Assembly: GCF_032118995.1 (NCBI RefSeq)
Contig: NC_092661.1
Location: 15,199,006-15,263,005, forward strand
DNA from: Asterias amurensis
Taxonomy: Eukaryota; Echinodermata; Asteroidea; Forcipulatida; Asteriidae
DNA length: 64,000 nt
Direction: 5' to 3'
The position numbers and the translations under genes were made by a program. Numbering within the stretch: position 1 is the stretch's first letter; every line of letters begins with the position of its first letter. The notes beneath the pieces are model-generated. The model was not told the DNA's origin, made no database searches, and worked only from the letters and a program-made list of their open reading frames with translations. Below, piece after piece: positions 43,601-55,600 of this stretch.

Positions 43601-46600
43601 CGTTTCTGAAACATTGCAAAAATGTGCCAACCATTGGTAATTCTGACATTACTTTAATCAAAAATCTCAACTAATTCATTCCGATTGTTTCCCGGACCTG
43701 GCCCAGATAACCCAAGCCATGAAAAGATGAGAATGTTGGGGAGGAAAAACAGCTCTGAGGAGAACTGTTTTGAATAAACAGAGCCCTGGGGGTTAAGGGG
43801 GGATTGGTTCCAACAGGGAAATATGATTGAAGGGGTTTTCATTTCTGAGGCAAGGGGGTCAGTCCAGGTAGCATTTTTTGTTTCTGTAGTATAGAATTGC
43901 CATCCCTTATTTGAATTGATTTAGCAGGGTTCTGCCCACAGTGGTCGGTGCCGGAAAACCCGCCTGACACTCAGGATTCCCCAACCATCACTGGAAGAAT
44001 TTCCTCTGTTTTTATCTTTTTGACCACCACATATTTTCACATTTTTTAAATTACACATTGCAATATCCTTTCAAAATGTAAAATTTGATATTTATAAGCA
44101 AAAATGGTATCCAAAGCCTTTAAATTTGAGCACTTCTTTGATTTGAGTCTATTTATACGATCTACCATGTTACGGATCCATCTCGCAATGGTTTCATTTT
44201 TCCACCACTTAAGAAAACCTGGGCAGAACCCTGATTTAGAAAAAAAACATTTCCAAATTGAAAAGTACTACGACAGTGGAAATTTTGTTGTACTATAAAA
44301 AACTTGCGTCCAGGCCCGCTTACCTGCTACTCATGAATGCGTGTATTCTTGCCATTGTGAACGGATGTGGCGTTCTGAATTTGCATCCAGTATTGGGTTA
44401 CGGCAACTTGGTGGCAGGTTGGGGTCCCGATGGAGGCACAACATGTCAGGTGAATGGAGTGCACTGTAGGGAGGCTGCTCTTAGCTGGAGTGTAGAGAAG
44501 ATTGGGGGATGGAAAAGCCTCAAAATCCAGCAATTTTTATGTGTGTGTGGTCGTTGCACTGTTGGTGTTATTGATGTGTAAAAGAATATGTGGGCTCGGT
44601 GAAGTTATTATATAAAATAATGCCATTTATGTAAAATGGTAAAAAAAAAAAAATTATATTGTTGATTGAAAACACAATTTTGTCCACACTTCACAGCCAG
44701 TATAACATTTAAAGGAACATGTTGCCTTGGATTGGTCGAGTTGGTTTTTGTAAAGCGTTTGTAACCGTTTGTTATAAAATGCATTGTTTAGAAAGATATT
44801 TTAAATGTAGAAATAATGATCAACACAATTATCACTCAAAATTTGGTGGTTTTCCTTTTACCTCGTCGAAAAACACGGTCGGCCATTTATGGCAGTCAAG
44901 TATTTGACTGCCATAAATGGTCGACCGTGTTAGTTCGCATAGTTAAAAGAAAACCACGCATTTTCGAGGCAAATATGTTGATCATTGTATTCTACATGTA
45001 CTTTTAAAATATCTTTCTAACCATGCATTTTATAACTAACGGTTACAAACGCTTTTCAAAGACCAACTCGACCGATCCAAGGCAACATGTTCCTTTAAAA
45101 GATAACTGGTGGCTGAGCACTTGATTTCTTTGATTGAATTGAAAATAGATGATTTAATGCTGTCATTTTTTTTGTTTTACCACAAGGGAAACTGACTGAG
45201 GGGTAAACTTAAATTAATTTGGGGTTGGACAAAGAGACATTGATGAGAGTGTGACTTCAACCTGCGACCTACATTTAGGAATTTACAAGCTGGCACTCTT
45301 CTAACAGAGCTCTCTAGCACTACATGTACTATGTACTTTGGCAGTCTTTCTGTTTTGTCAAAAGATATTGACAAATGGAGATATCTTACCTGGTAGAACG
45401 CCGGCACGTTAATCTGGAGACTGGTTCAAGTCCCACTGTAGTCAATTATTCTTTGTCCAACCCAACATGATTATATGATTTTGTGAGACTTTTGAAACCT
45501 CAAGTCGAAATAGATTCATTGATAGTTAATGGTTATCTTCAAAGATGAAATTCCAGCTCTGGGTATAATGTAGTACATCCATGTCTGATACTTAATGGAG
45601 GCAACAAAGGCATTTGCATCCATGTCCCTTGGTCATTGCCTTGGTGCTCTTGAAATGATACAGTAGAAAAAATACATCGCTGCCCTTGCCCCTAAAAAAA
45701 TTAAGCATACAGACCTAGCACAATATATTTATGTTAATTTCTTTGTGATATTTACTTAAGTTATTCATATTCATTCCCCAGAAACCTTCGAAGAAACGAA
45801 CCCCTCCCAAGCAACCAGCCACAGATGGACCACCCAAGAGAAGACGTTCCTCAGAGAAGGAGGCCTCAGATGATAATGAGGCCACGCCCTCCCCGCTGAA
45901 TCCAGAGGAGGAGGGTAAATCGCCCACTGCCTCCTTGAGCACAGAGGAGGGACCCCCGCCTCTCAAGGACCCCTTCTGGGACAACCTGGAGAAGGGTCTC
46001 ATCACCTTTGAAGGAGACATGTACTCCAAGGTGAAAAGCAGAAGAGCAATTCTGGATGCGAAGAAGGCCAACAGTACCTCCCCGGAGGCGGAGGGCAAAT
46101 CTTCAGAGAGACCAGTGAGGGCAGTTTCCAGGGTGAGCAGCGTTATTAGTGAGGATGATGAACAGGAGGAGCAGATGGAGGTGTCGCCAGGATGCGAGGA
46201 GAGTAAGACAGACGTCTTGAAAGATGAGATGTTCCTGGGAGACGAGGGGAGTCAGGCGGAGGACATGTACTCCAAGGTGAAGAGTCGACGGGCGTTCCTG
46301 GACGCCAAAAAGCATGAGGACGCCAAGCAGGAAGAGGAGAAGAGACGCAGCAAGGAGGCCAAGAAAGCCGCCAAGAAGGAGCACAAGAGCCATCGCCATC
46401 ATCATCATCATCATCACCACCACCATCATCATCACAAGAAATCCAAAAAGGACGGTTCGAGGAGACCCAAGGTCTTGATCGACCTGGAGGCGATCGGATC
46501 CCTCGAGACCGCCACTCAGAAAACTCTCAGCATGAGCCCCTCGGTGTTGGAGAGGGAGACCAATGCCGCAAATCTGTTCCACACGCCGGACACCTTCTTG

Positions 46601-49600
46601 CCTGTTGAGGAGGTGCTGACCGTGGCCAAGCTGGAGGAGAAGACTAGGAACAGAGAATACGGGAGGCAGATGTCTGGCCAGTCGACAGAGGAAGAAGAGG
46701 AACGAGTGTTACCGATGGCAATTGAGACTGAGAGAAGAACATCATCGACATCATCGCCTGATCAATCAGTAAGTTGGTGGGATTTGAAACTTTGCATGGT
46801 GGGAGTACATATTTAACCAGGTGAGATTTGCGGTAGCCCCATGTGTAAATCTCTTTTGAGTTGTGTCGGTTCAGAAAAGCACTGGTGGTTGACAACTCAA
46901 TGTTTCGTTCGGCCAAACTTGCACACTTCAGTTCCTGAAAGCCCACCCCCCTCTTAACCCCAGGTTTGATCAATCGTGGGACGAATTTGAGAACCCTGAC
47001 ACCAAACAGCAATTTCCAAACAAGCTAAAAAAAAACATAATAAAAATTGTTTTTATTGTTTAAATTTAAACCAGCCACTGAGCACATTAATACACTATTA
47101 CAAAAAATTCTAAAAGCATAAACCCAAACCACCATTGTAGTTTACAGTGATAAAAATACTAGTTATTTAAAACTAGCCCCCCAAAAACAACGGTCAAGTT
47201 CAAACTCATACTGCACAGATTGGTTAAGATCCAAGCCTTGCTCAGCATTCTTTATCTAGTTTGTTAAACAGCGTGATAAAAATGGTTCAACAGTTGCTTG
47301 CAAGGGGGGGCAAAAAAACAAAACGTGGCAGAATAATTCATAATTACAGTGCATTCAGTACACTGACCAGTGTTTCTGTGTTCTGAGGTAATGCATGTAA
47401 CACAGCTTTGACAACGCAACTTTGACATGTGAATACCTGCATAAATGTACAGAATTATCCAGGCATGTAACTGATTAAAGCAGCACTCCATATGCTAACC
47501 TAAAAATATTTATGCTCTTATCGTTTTATCAGTGTAGTTCTACATACACGTGCCTCAAAATAACCGACGGCACCGATATCAATTGCTGTTGTGCCCTGTG
47601 CTTTTGCTGTGGTGCCAATTGGCAAAGTTCCAGTACAAATTAATGGTCTCCTCATAGAAGTGCCACTCACCAGAGGAAAGATGCTGTGCCCCCTTCAAGT
47701 CGCTAAATTTCAACAAACCTGGCCGGAGTGGGCTCCGCTCCGGCCAGAATCTTACAATCCCTCGCACACACAAAATGGCAGGGGACCGGTCCTTTTCAGT
47801 CGCTGGTCCTCGGTGCTGGAACGCCCTACCAAGTCATATTCGGAACACCAACACACTCCAGACATTCAAGAGTAAATTAAAAACACATCTATTCTCATAA
47901 TCGTCTTTTCCGTAGCACTCTTCCAGCGCATTGAATTTTGTAAAATGCGCTTTATAAGTCTCATTTATTATTATTATTATTATTATTATTAATAGAATTC
48001 AATGTTGTGCGAAAATTTGTTCCACATGCCTCAAACACATCACACACAAAAATGTGTGCGAGAAAGAATTCCAAATATCACTTGTTACTAAATTGTGTAC
48101 CTCAATTTTAAGAATGCAGAGAAAAACTGTGGCCCAATTTCATAGAGCTGCTTTTAAAAGCACAAAAGGTGGCGTGTCTTGGCCGAGCGGTTTCAAGCAC
48201 CGGATTCAAGCTCTGCTGTTTGATCAGCAGAGTGTGGGTTTGAATCCCAGTCGTGACACTTGCTACATAAAATTGGGAAGGTAGTGCTTTCTGCTCTACC
48301 GGCCAGGCTTCGGATTGATGATACCCAAGCCTACATCCATATGGACTGTAAAAGGGGTAACCCTGTTTCAGCCCTAGGAGTAGGTGGCAACGGCCTCTGG
48401 ACAAAAATAATTGTAGCCCACATCTTGAAAGGCACAGTTTTACCAGCCCTTTAAAACAATGCCAGTAATTAAATATGGGCAATTAACACTGCCAGTAATT
48501 AAATATGGGCAATTAAGAATGCATGAAACGTTTTTATGCTGTTGCACCTGAGGCCAATAAAGCATGACAGATGTTTAGGAAAACTGAAATATTGGTGCAA
48601 AAAAATTATTATAATAATACAATCGGGCTCTTTTTTGGTGTGGACCTACATTCAGTGTGGATACAACAAAATATACACGTACGTTCCAGACTATTTGCTG
48701 TTCAGAGGTATTTGTTACTAAGGAATAAAAGCGTATTTGAGGAATCTTTTAATCAGCTGTTTAAAACCAGCAGGGTTGTGATTGTGCAATGAAGTACCAG
48801 GTTCAATATCGCACGCCAACAACCCTGCAAATTTGTAAACAGCTGGTTGAGTCCGAATCACTTCTCCTTTTTTCCCTTTCATTTAAATGTAGCTGCTTGT
48901 TAAAAAGCATTTATTTTAGGTGAGGAAAAACTCAGGCATGCAACTCTTCCGCGTTTAAAAACAACAATTTTTGTTTTTGTTTGTTAAAGCCTAATACATT
49001 TATGCCTGGCAACAACCGTGTACAACTACAATCATGTAAAATAAGCCTAGTTCATGCTAACAATGCACCTTACAGCAAAATAAACCTCAACATTTTCTAG
49101 GGTAACATTGTGGGTATCATGTCCCGTGGCATTTCGGCTGCCTCCCTCTGCACTTGCGTTGTGCCTTTGAAGATTTTCCTCTTTTTTTTCAACAGGCAGT
49201 TGCATGCCTGAAAACTGTAAAACAAATTTTTGTTTGTAAATTTTCAATGCATGTTACGCCCTCCGGCTCCAGTTCTTGAAGGGTCAAATTGCATGCCGCG
49301 TTCAATGGTTTTAAAACAAAAGCCATGGCCTGTGTTGCCTATGTGTTACTCCTGCCAACGATTTCACCAAACTCGTCCTAACTTAGGATTTATCTTTAAT
49401 TTAGGGCTTACATGTAGGACGAGTTTAAAGTTCCCTATCTGAAGTCATTGGACGCATTCAATTCAATTCAATTCAATTCAATTCAATTAATTTTATTATT
49501 CACATCACGTTAAAAACATGCAAATTGCCTTCCAGTGTGCATCATAAAAAACACAGTATTTAAAAAAAAAATTAAATATAAATATAAACTACAGGTATAA

Positions 49601-52600
49601 AAATTTAAGGGGACAAAGAACACCAAGACAAAGATATTTGCAACCATCCAAAAAATTGAACCCATCCTAAGTTAGGATAGGATTAATTTGTGAAATGAGC
49701 CGCTGGCCTGATACGCTGTCCAAAGTAAACGACATTTGTCTCGCTTCAAAAGAAGAATGCTGGGACTTACCAAATTACCTCTTTGTTATTGGAATGTGTT
49801 ATAAGAGGACAGCGAAAAAGAAGAAACACAAAGCAGAATTGCTAATTCCGGACTTCACAGCAGAAACTCTTAAATAACAGTGCTCTTTGTAACCAGGGTT
49901 GACTGTATATTTTAAAAGGGACTTGATGGTTCATGTACACTAAGCATGAGAAGGGTTGGGTTGAGCACTGTACATTGTACGTGAGACTTGATACCTCAGG
50001 ATAGTGCAGTGCCTGCGATTCTTGTATGACATGCGTGCATTTATGAGATCACAATTGTTGAATTGGCGTTTGCGGAGACCTGGCAGTTTTGAATTGAAAG
50101 CAACAAAATTTGATTAAAAATGGCACCACAGGAGTTTATTCACGCTGTATGGAGACGTGACAACTGACAAACAGCTGACAAACATCACCTTGGACCAATC
50201 AATACACAGATATGGAAATCTTACATCAATGCAGGTTTATCCAATAAAATCATTGTATCCAATGAAATTGCTGGGTCTGTAAGACCAGTGCCTGTCTTTA
50301 TCCTTGCCAATAAGACAGCAAGGGATCAGTCTAGACTTGACCTTTAACCTGCTACTTTTTTTCTTTTTCTCTTACACCAGGTTTATCTAGCTCCCTCTAC
50401 AGACATAAAACACGAAGCACATGGACTGGAGCAGTTGTCTGTGCAATCTACCTCAAACACTTCACCCCAAGCACATTCTCCAACCTTTGACCCCGCCGCA
50501 TCACGCTGGCCAGCAGTCGTCACCCCAGAGACACCGGAGTCCCCCGAATCCTCCCAGAAAGAGACATCCACCACCATGTGGAAACCGTGGGAACTCACCA
50601 CCCCGAGCACCTGCAGTAACAGCAGCAGCTGCAGCAGCACTACGCTGTCGCTGTCAGGTAGTGACTACCCCGTTCAAGAGCTAAGCATGGTAGGAGTTGT
50701 TGGGAGCAGGGACGACGTTCAGAACCTGGGGCAGGACCTCGCTGCCAAAGTATCACTTCATCACCCGGACTTTGCCGCCCAAGTATCGTTTCACCCCGAG
50801 AAGGAGGTTGCCCTTACTACCCCAAACACTGAGGGCGCTTTCTTCACAGGAATTACCACTAGCACTGTAGACACACAAGCCACATCTACTCCTATCACCA
50901 CAAAAAGCACGGAAGCTTTCTTTAAAGAACCGTCTTCTTTTAATATCCCGAGGACAGAGAGCTCTGTTTGTAAAGGAGGCAACCCGAACATTTCAATCAT
51001 TCAGGATTCTTTCGGCAAAGATGCTGTCTCCAATATCCACAATACTGAGGGCACTTTCTGCAAAGAACCTGCTACCCTAAACATCTTGAACACTCAGGGC
51101 GCCTTCTCCACAGAGGCTGCCACTAACTTAACGAATACCAAGGCCGCACCCGTTATGGAAGTTCCCCGCACCATCCCAAATATAGAGGGCCCTTTCTCCA
51201 CGGTGGGTAGTTTGAACACCTCAAATGCCGAAGGCCCTTTCTACACTGGAGGTCTGACTAACCTGAAAAGCACCAAGATCCCTAGCGGTCTGACTTACTT
51301 GACAGGCACCAAGATCCCTCACAAACTGCCAACCACAGAGGGAGCCCTTTACACTGAAGCACCCCGTATCATCCCACACACCCAGGCTCCCCTCTGCGCA
51401 GCAACCACAACACACAACACACCAGCAGGTTCTCAGCCTCTATCCACAGCCAATGCAACGCCAACAACCAGCACCTCAAAACCTTACTACCCGACCCCAA
51501 CATACAGCAGCCCGGAGGGGTTCCATCTTACTAAGGTACAGGAGTCACAGAAGCAAGCCAGCGCCGGGCAAGTTCCAATTTGGGACCTGCAAAATTTCGT
51601 CGAGAAGGAATCCATGCTGCAGTCGGTTGCTAACAACAACAACATGGCGCCGGTCGCTAGGGTTGCAAACATGGCGTCTCCTAGCAGTGATGCAGTACGA
51701 AGCCCTGTGAGTGAGCCCTCTATTGGCGGTATAGTCAGTCCACAGCCTATGATGATCAACAGGGGACTTGACGAGAAAAAGCAAGATATGTCTCATCACG
51801 ATGAAGACGCAAAGATGCCAAGCAAGATGGTGGAAACTAAGATGAACAAAGAAGAGAGTATGTACATTTTAGATTTTTTACTTGTTCTCTTGTTTTTAAT
51901 GGAGCCTCTTAAGAACTCTCTCTTAATCGATCTCAATGCAATAATCAAGTCTAGGTTCTAAAGCAACACATTGTTGTTTTGGCTTTACAGAGCTTGATCA
52001 AAAATTCAGCACTTTCTTAGACATTGATTGTCATCGTGTTATTCGTTCCCTTGTGGGTGTTCTGCCAAAGTCCCTTGTTGGGAAGATTGTCTAAACAACC
52101 AAACAAACAACAAACTAAACTTGCCTCCCTTTCCTCTGTGAAATAGTTTTAAGGCCGGTTTATAGTTTGTCGCACGATGGTCGCGCTATGGAAATCTTGC
52201 GCGCAATCTTAAGACTGAGGCCCAAAAGCTGTGTCTTTTTATAATTGGGGTCAAGATTTCCATCACGCGACCATCGCGCGACTGACTATAACTCGGACTT
52301 TAGGCCTGCCTTGTATTCAATCTCTGGCCTTCTAGAGAATGTTGCTTAATAATATGCAAACCTCCTCCAATGGGGGACTTTCGGGACGCTTGGTGGCAGC
52401 AGACTTACCAGGTAAAATCCATTGTTCTCGGTAATGTGCGCGTGCTCAGAACTACGTAAACAATGGACATTTACCTGGTAAGTCTGCTACCACCTAGCAT
52501 TCAAAAGTCTCCTGTTCCATGCATGAAAATAGTTTTGTGACAAGCAAATTTGTTTGTGTGTAGAATGGAAAAGGTGAGTTGTGCACTGTAGACCTGTTCT

Positions 52601-55600
52601 ATGATGCGGCCATTATTTTTGTCTGTTCGTCCACAAAATGCAAGTTGCTCTTGTACATGAGCATGACTTTAGTTTAACCAATTTCATAGGGCTACTTAAG
52701 CAGAAAATATTGCTTAAAACATACAAATGGTATCTGCTAAGCAGAATTGAGCAGGATATCAGTCACAAGTGGTACATATTGTAACATGGTACTGGTAACT
52801 ATGCTAGTAACCTTATTCTTGTAAGCACAATTTAATTGTGCTTAGCTACTTTGTGTACTTTTTGTGCTTGAGCAGCTCTTTGAAATTGGGCCCTGTTGCT
52901 CAGGCTCCACTTTGTGTCTGTTGAACGTTTGGCAATTGCTCTAAAAAGGAATGGATATAACAACTTTTATTTTAAGAAGCCTATTGACCCCTTGCACGCG
53001 CGTCACACGCGGCGACTGATGCCACGCTCACCATGTTGGTGCGCAGTTGGTGGCCTAAAATGCGCACTTCACTGCATAACGCACAGCATACTCTATGCAT
53101 ACAGTTATATATGAAAACGCACAGTGAAATTGCCCACCAGTATGGCGCATTCAAGATTTTTTTTATCATGACGTCAGGTGAAATGGGTCAATAGCAGCTT
53201 TTAAAAGTATATGAAGCATTTTGAGAAACATGTAAAAAGCTATAAGTTATCTGTGCCCCACAAGTTTTGAGTCTGAGAAGCGTTATTGTCGGTAATGCTG
53301 CAGGCTCAGATTGTGATGCTGCTCAGACTGTATCCCTTTTAGCATGTTTAGGGGTGCAAACATAAAACGTGTGTGGAAATGTTCCCTCTGGATTTTTCGG
53401 TGAATCTTAAAAATGCAATCACATTTTGAAATTCAATTTTCTTACAATATACAGGATTAGTTTTATTGATAAACACTTTGATTACAAACAACCGAACGTA
53501 CCAAAAAGGCTTGTTTTCAGAACTACTGATTGAGCCAGAGTCAGAGCCTAAAGGCCCGGTCACACAGGCCCAGATAATGAGAACGAAAACTATAACGATA
53601 AAAATGCACACCCTCGATTGGTTGAATGAGCGTGGGCGTATTCTGCGTGGAGCAATTCAACCAATCGCGACCATGCATTTTTATCGTTTTCGTTTTCGTT
53701 CTCGTTATCGGGGCCTGTGTGACCGGGCCTTTAGCCGTGTTTCTGAAAAAGGGAAGTCAAATAGTCTGGTCCCTTTACAATGACTGAACTATGTTACTTT
53801 TGTGAGAAAAGGGGGACCTGACAAACCAGGGGTCGAAATTAAGTGTATTTCCATGGTAGTCAGCAGGGCTAGTGACCAATAATTTTTAGTAGCCCTGATT
53901 AGATTTTGGTAGCCCGAAAGACACATTATGTCCCGCGTCACGGCTCAAACTTTACAATACACCAATAACATAGTTCTTTATTGTTTGTGATGATGATTTT
54001 TGCATTATTTTTCCACTAGCCCGTCGGGCTATCAAGCTGGAAAAATGAGTAGACCGGCTGTAAATCTGGTAGTCCCGGGCTAGCGGGCTAGTGGCAATTT
54101 CGACCCCTGCAAACGATGTTAGAGGATTTATGAAGGCCTAGTGCATAAGTTACTTAGGCCGTGTCCGAAACTGTGACTTCCACTACAGCTACAGCTAGAT
54201 CAGCGCGTCTGCCAGTGTTGGAGAATAGGCAGACGCACTCGATATAGCCGAAGCTGTAGCCGAAGTCGCAGTTTCGAATATGGCCTCATTGCTTAACTGC
54301 ATGTGTGTGTGTGACCTGTAAACAGAAAAACACTGCAAGCATGTGCCAGATACTGACAAAACCAGCCGCAAGCCTGCTGCTCCCAATACCAGCCAGAAAT
54401 GTCCCAAACTATCTGAGAAAGTCAAGAAAAAAGACACCAAATCGTCAGAGAAAGTACAGAAAAGGGACTCAAAACCCTCAGAGAAAGTCAAGAAAAACGA
54501 CTCCAAACCCTCAGAGAAAGTCAAGAAAAACCACTCCAAACCCTCAGAGAAAGTCAAGAAAACCGACTCCAAACCCTCAGAGAAAGTCAAGAAAACAGAC
54601 TCCACCAAACCCACCAAGAAAGCCAAGAAAAAAGACCCCAAACCAACGGAGAAGGTCAAAGTTGAAACAAAGATACCAGAGATCAGCAAGATTTTAGCCG
54701 TCAGAGGTACATGTACCTGGTCCAGATGTCAATTTTTTGTTTTAAAAAAAAGTTTTCTTTACCATCTACATAATTCTAACTCATCATTCATTTGTTACCT
54801 CGATTAATCAGTTATTCAACCAAGTTATTTTCTAATCACCACTTCAACAAGAAAAGTAATTTTTTGCACAAATAACCATTTTGACAATTAAAAAAATACT
54901 GTTTGAAGCTCATGTTATTATTGCGCTGTTTCCACTTTTAGTTTTTTTTTATGCAAGACGCCAGACACACAAGGCCTGAAGGCGTGGGCTACAATTATTT
55001 TTTTCTGGAGGCCGTTGCCACCTACTCCTAGGGCTGAAACAAGGTTACCCCTTTTACAGTCCTTATGGATGTAGGCTTGGGTATCATCAGTCCGAAGCCT
55101 GGCCAGTAGAGCAGAAAGCACTACCTCCCCAACTTAAAGTTGTTTCCAATTTTCAAAAGTGTCCCGACACACTTCAGGCTAACTTGATCAACGATGGTTC
55201 CTGCGTTCACTTGGCCTTAAAAGTTTTCTTTTCATGTACAGCATGGATCTTACACCATTTTGTGAAAAAGCATACTTGATTTTCTAATAATGTTGTATCT
55301 CTCACGAGAGAGGCTCAATGCAAAAACAACAAACAAATCTCTGCACTAAAACTTTCTGTGGGTATGTATATGTGGGAAAGGTTTAGATTAGAAGGGCATA
55401 CGTTTTTGCACTGGCATGGTGATTCATAAACCTGCTATGCGTGATCCCTCATTATAGATAGCAGGTGCTTTGCATGGAGCCTCTCATGTGCCAGCTTTAC
55501 AACGATATTAAAGGGACACGTTGCCTAGGATCAGGCAAATTGGTCTATGAAAAGCGTTTGAAACCGTTTGTTATGAAAATGTGTGGTTAGAAAATGGTTT

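Larger units (their letters stand above)
36527..45781. other. MPHOSPH8: MPHOSPH8 intron 2, 9.3 kb, repeat-rich
   Basis: Holds family H copies, a 15-bp-like minisatellite (37680-37806), family J (38637-38853), tandem duplications at 39220-39850 and 43140-43660, family A copies A5 and A6, B3, and an inverted tRNA-headed pair at 45220-45470. No exon with a conserved product seen; a 107-codon frame at 44258 has no recognisable features. Confidence 0.75.
46769..50380. other. MPHOSPH8: MPHOSPH8 intron 3
   Basis: Contains a diverged histone-stem-loop-type fragment at about 46855-46910, a non-LTR 3' end (47700-47995), a SINE (48168-48440), and an (AATTC)n microsatellite at 49455-49490 inside a split palindromic element (49355-49700). 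No other coding exon seen. Confidence 0.75.

Noticed and set aside
44258-44581. 107-codon plus-strand frame in MPHOSPH8 intron 2
   Set aside because: No recognised domain, no suitable splice signals linking it to neighbours in frame, and composition like the surrounding intron.
45715-46582. Long minus-strand frames opposite MPHOSPH8 exon 3
   Set aside because: Shadow frames of a biased coding exon; no domains, and the plus-strand frame continues the chromodomain protein.
48168-48265. Functional tRNA-Ser or tRNA-Leu gene
   Set aside because: It has A and B boxes but imperfect stems, is followed by a repeat body, and similar heads occur at 24600 and 57086, so a SINE is more likely.
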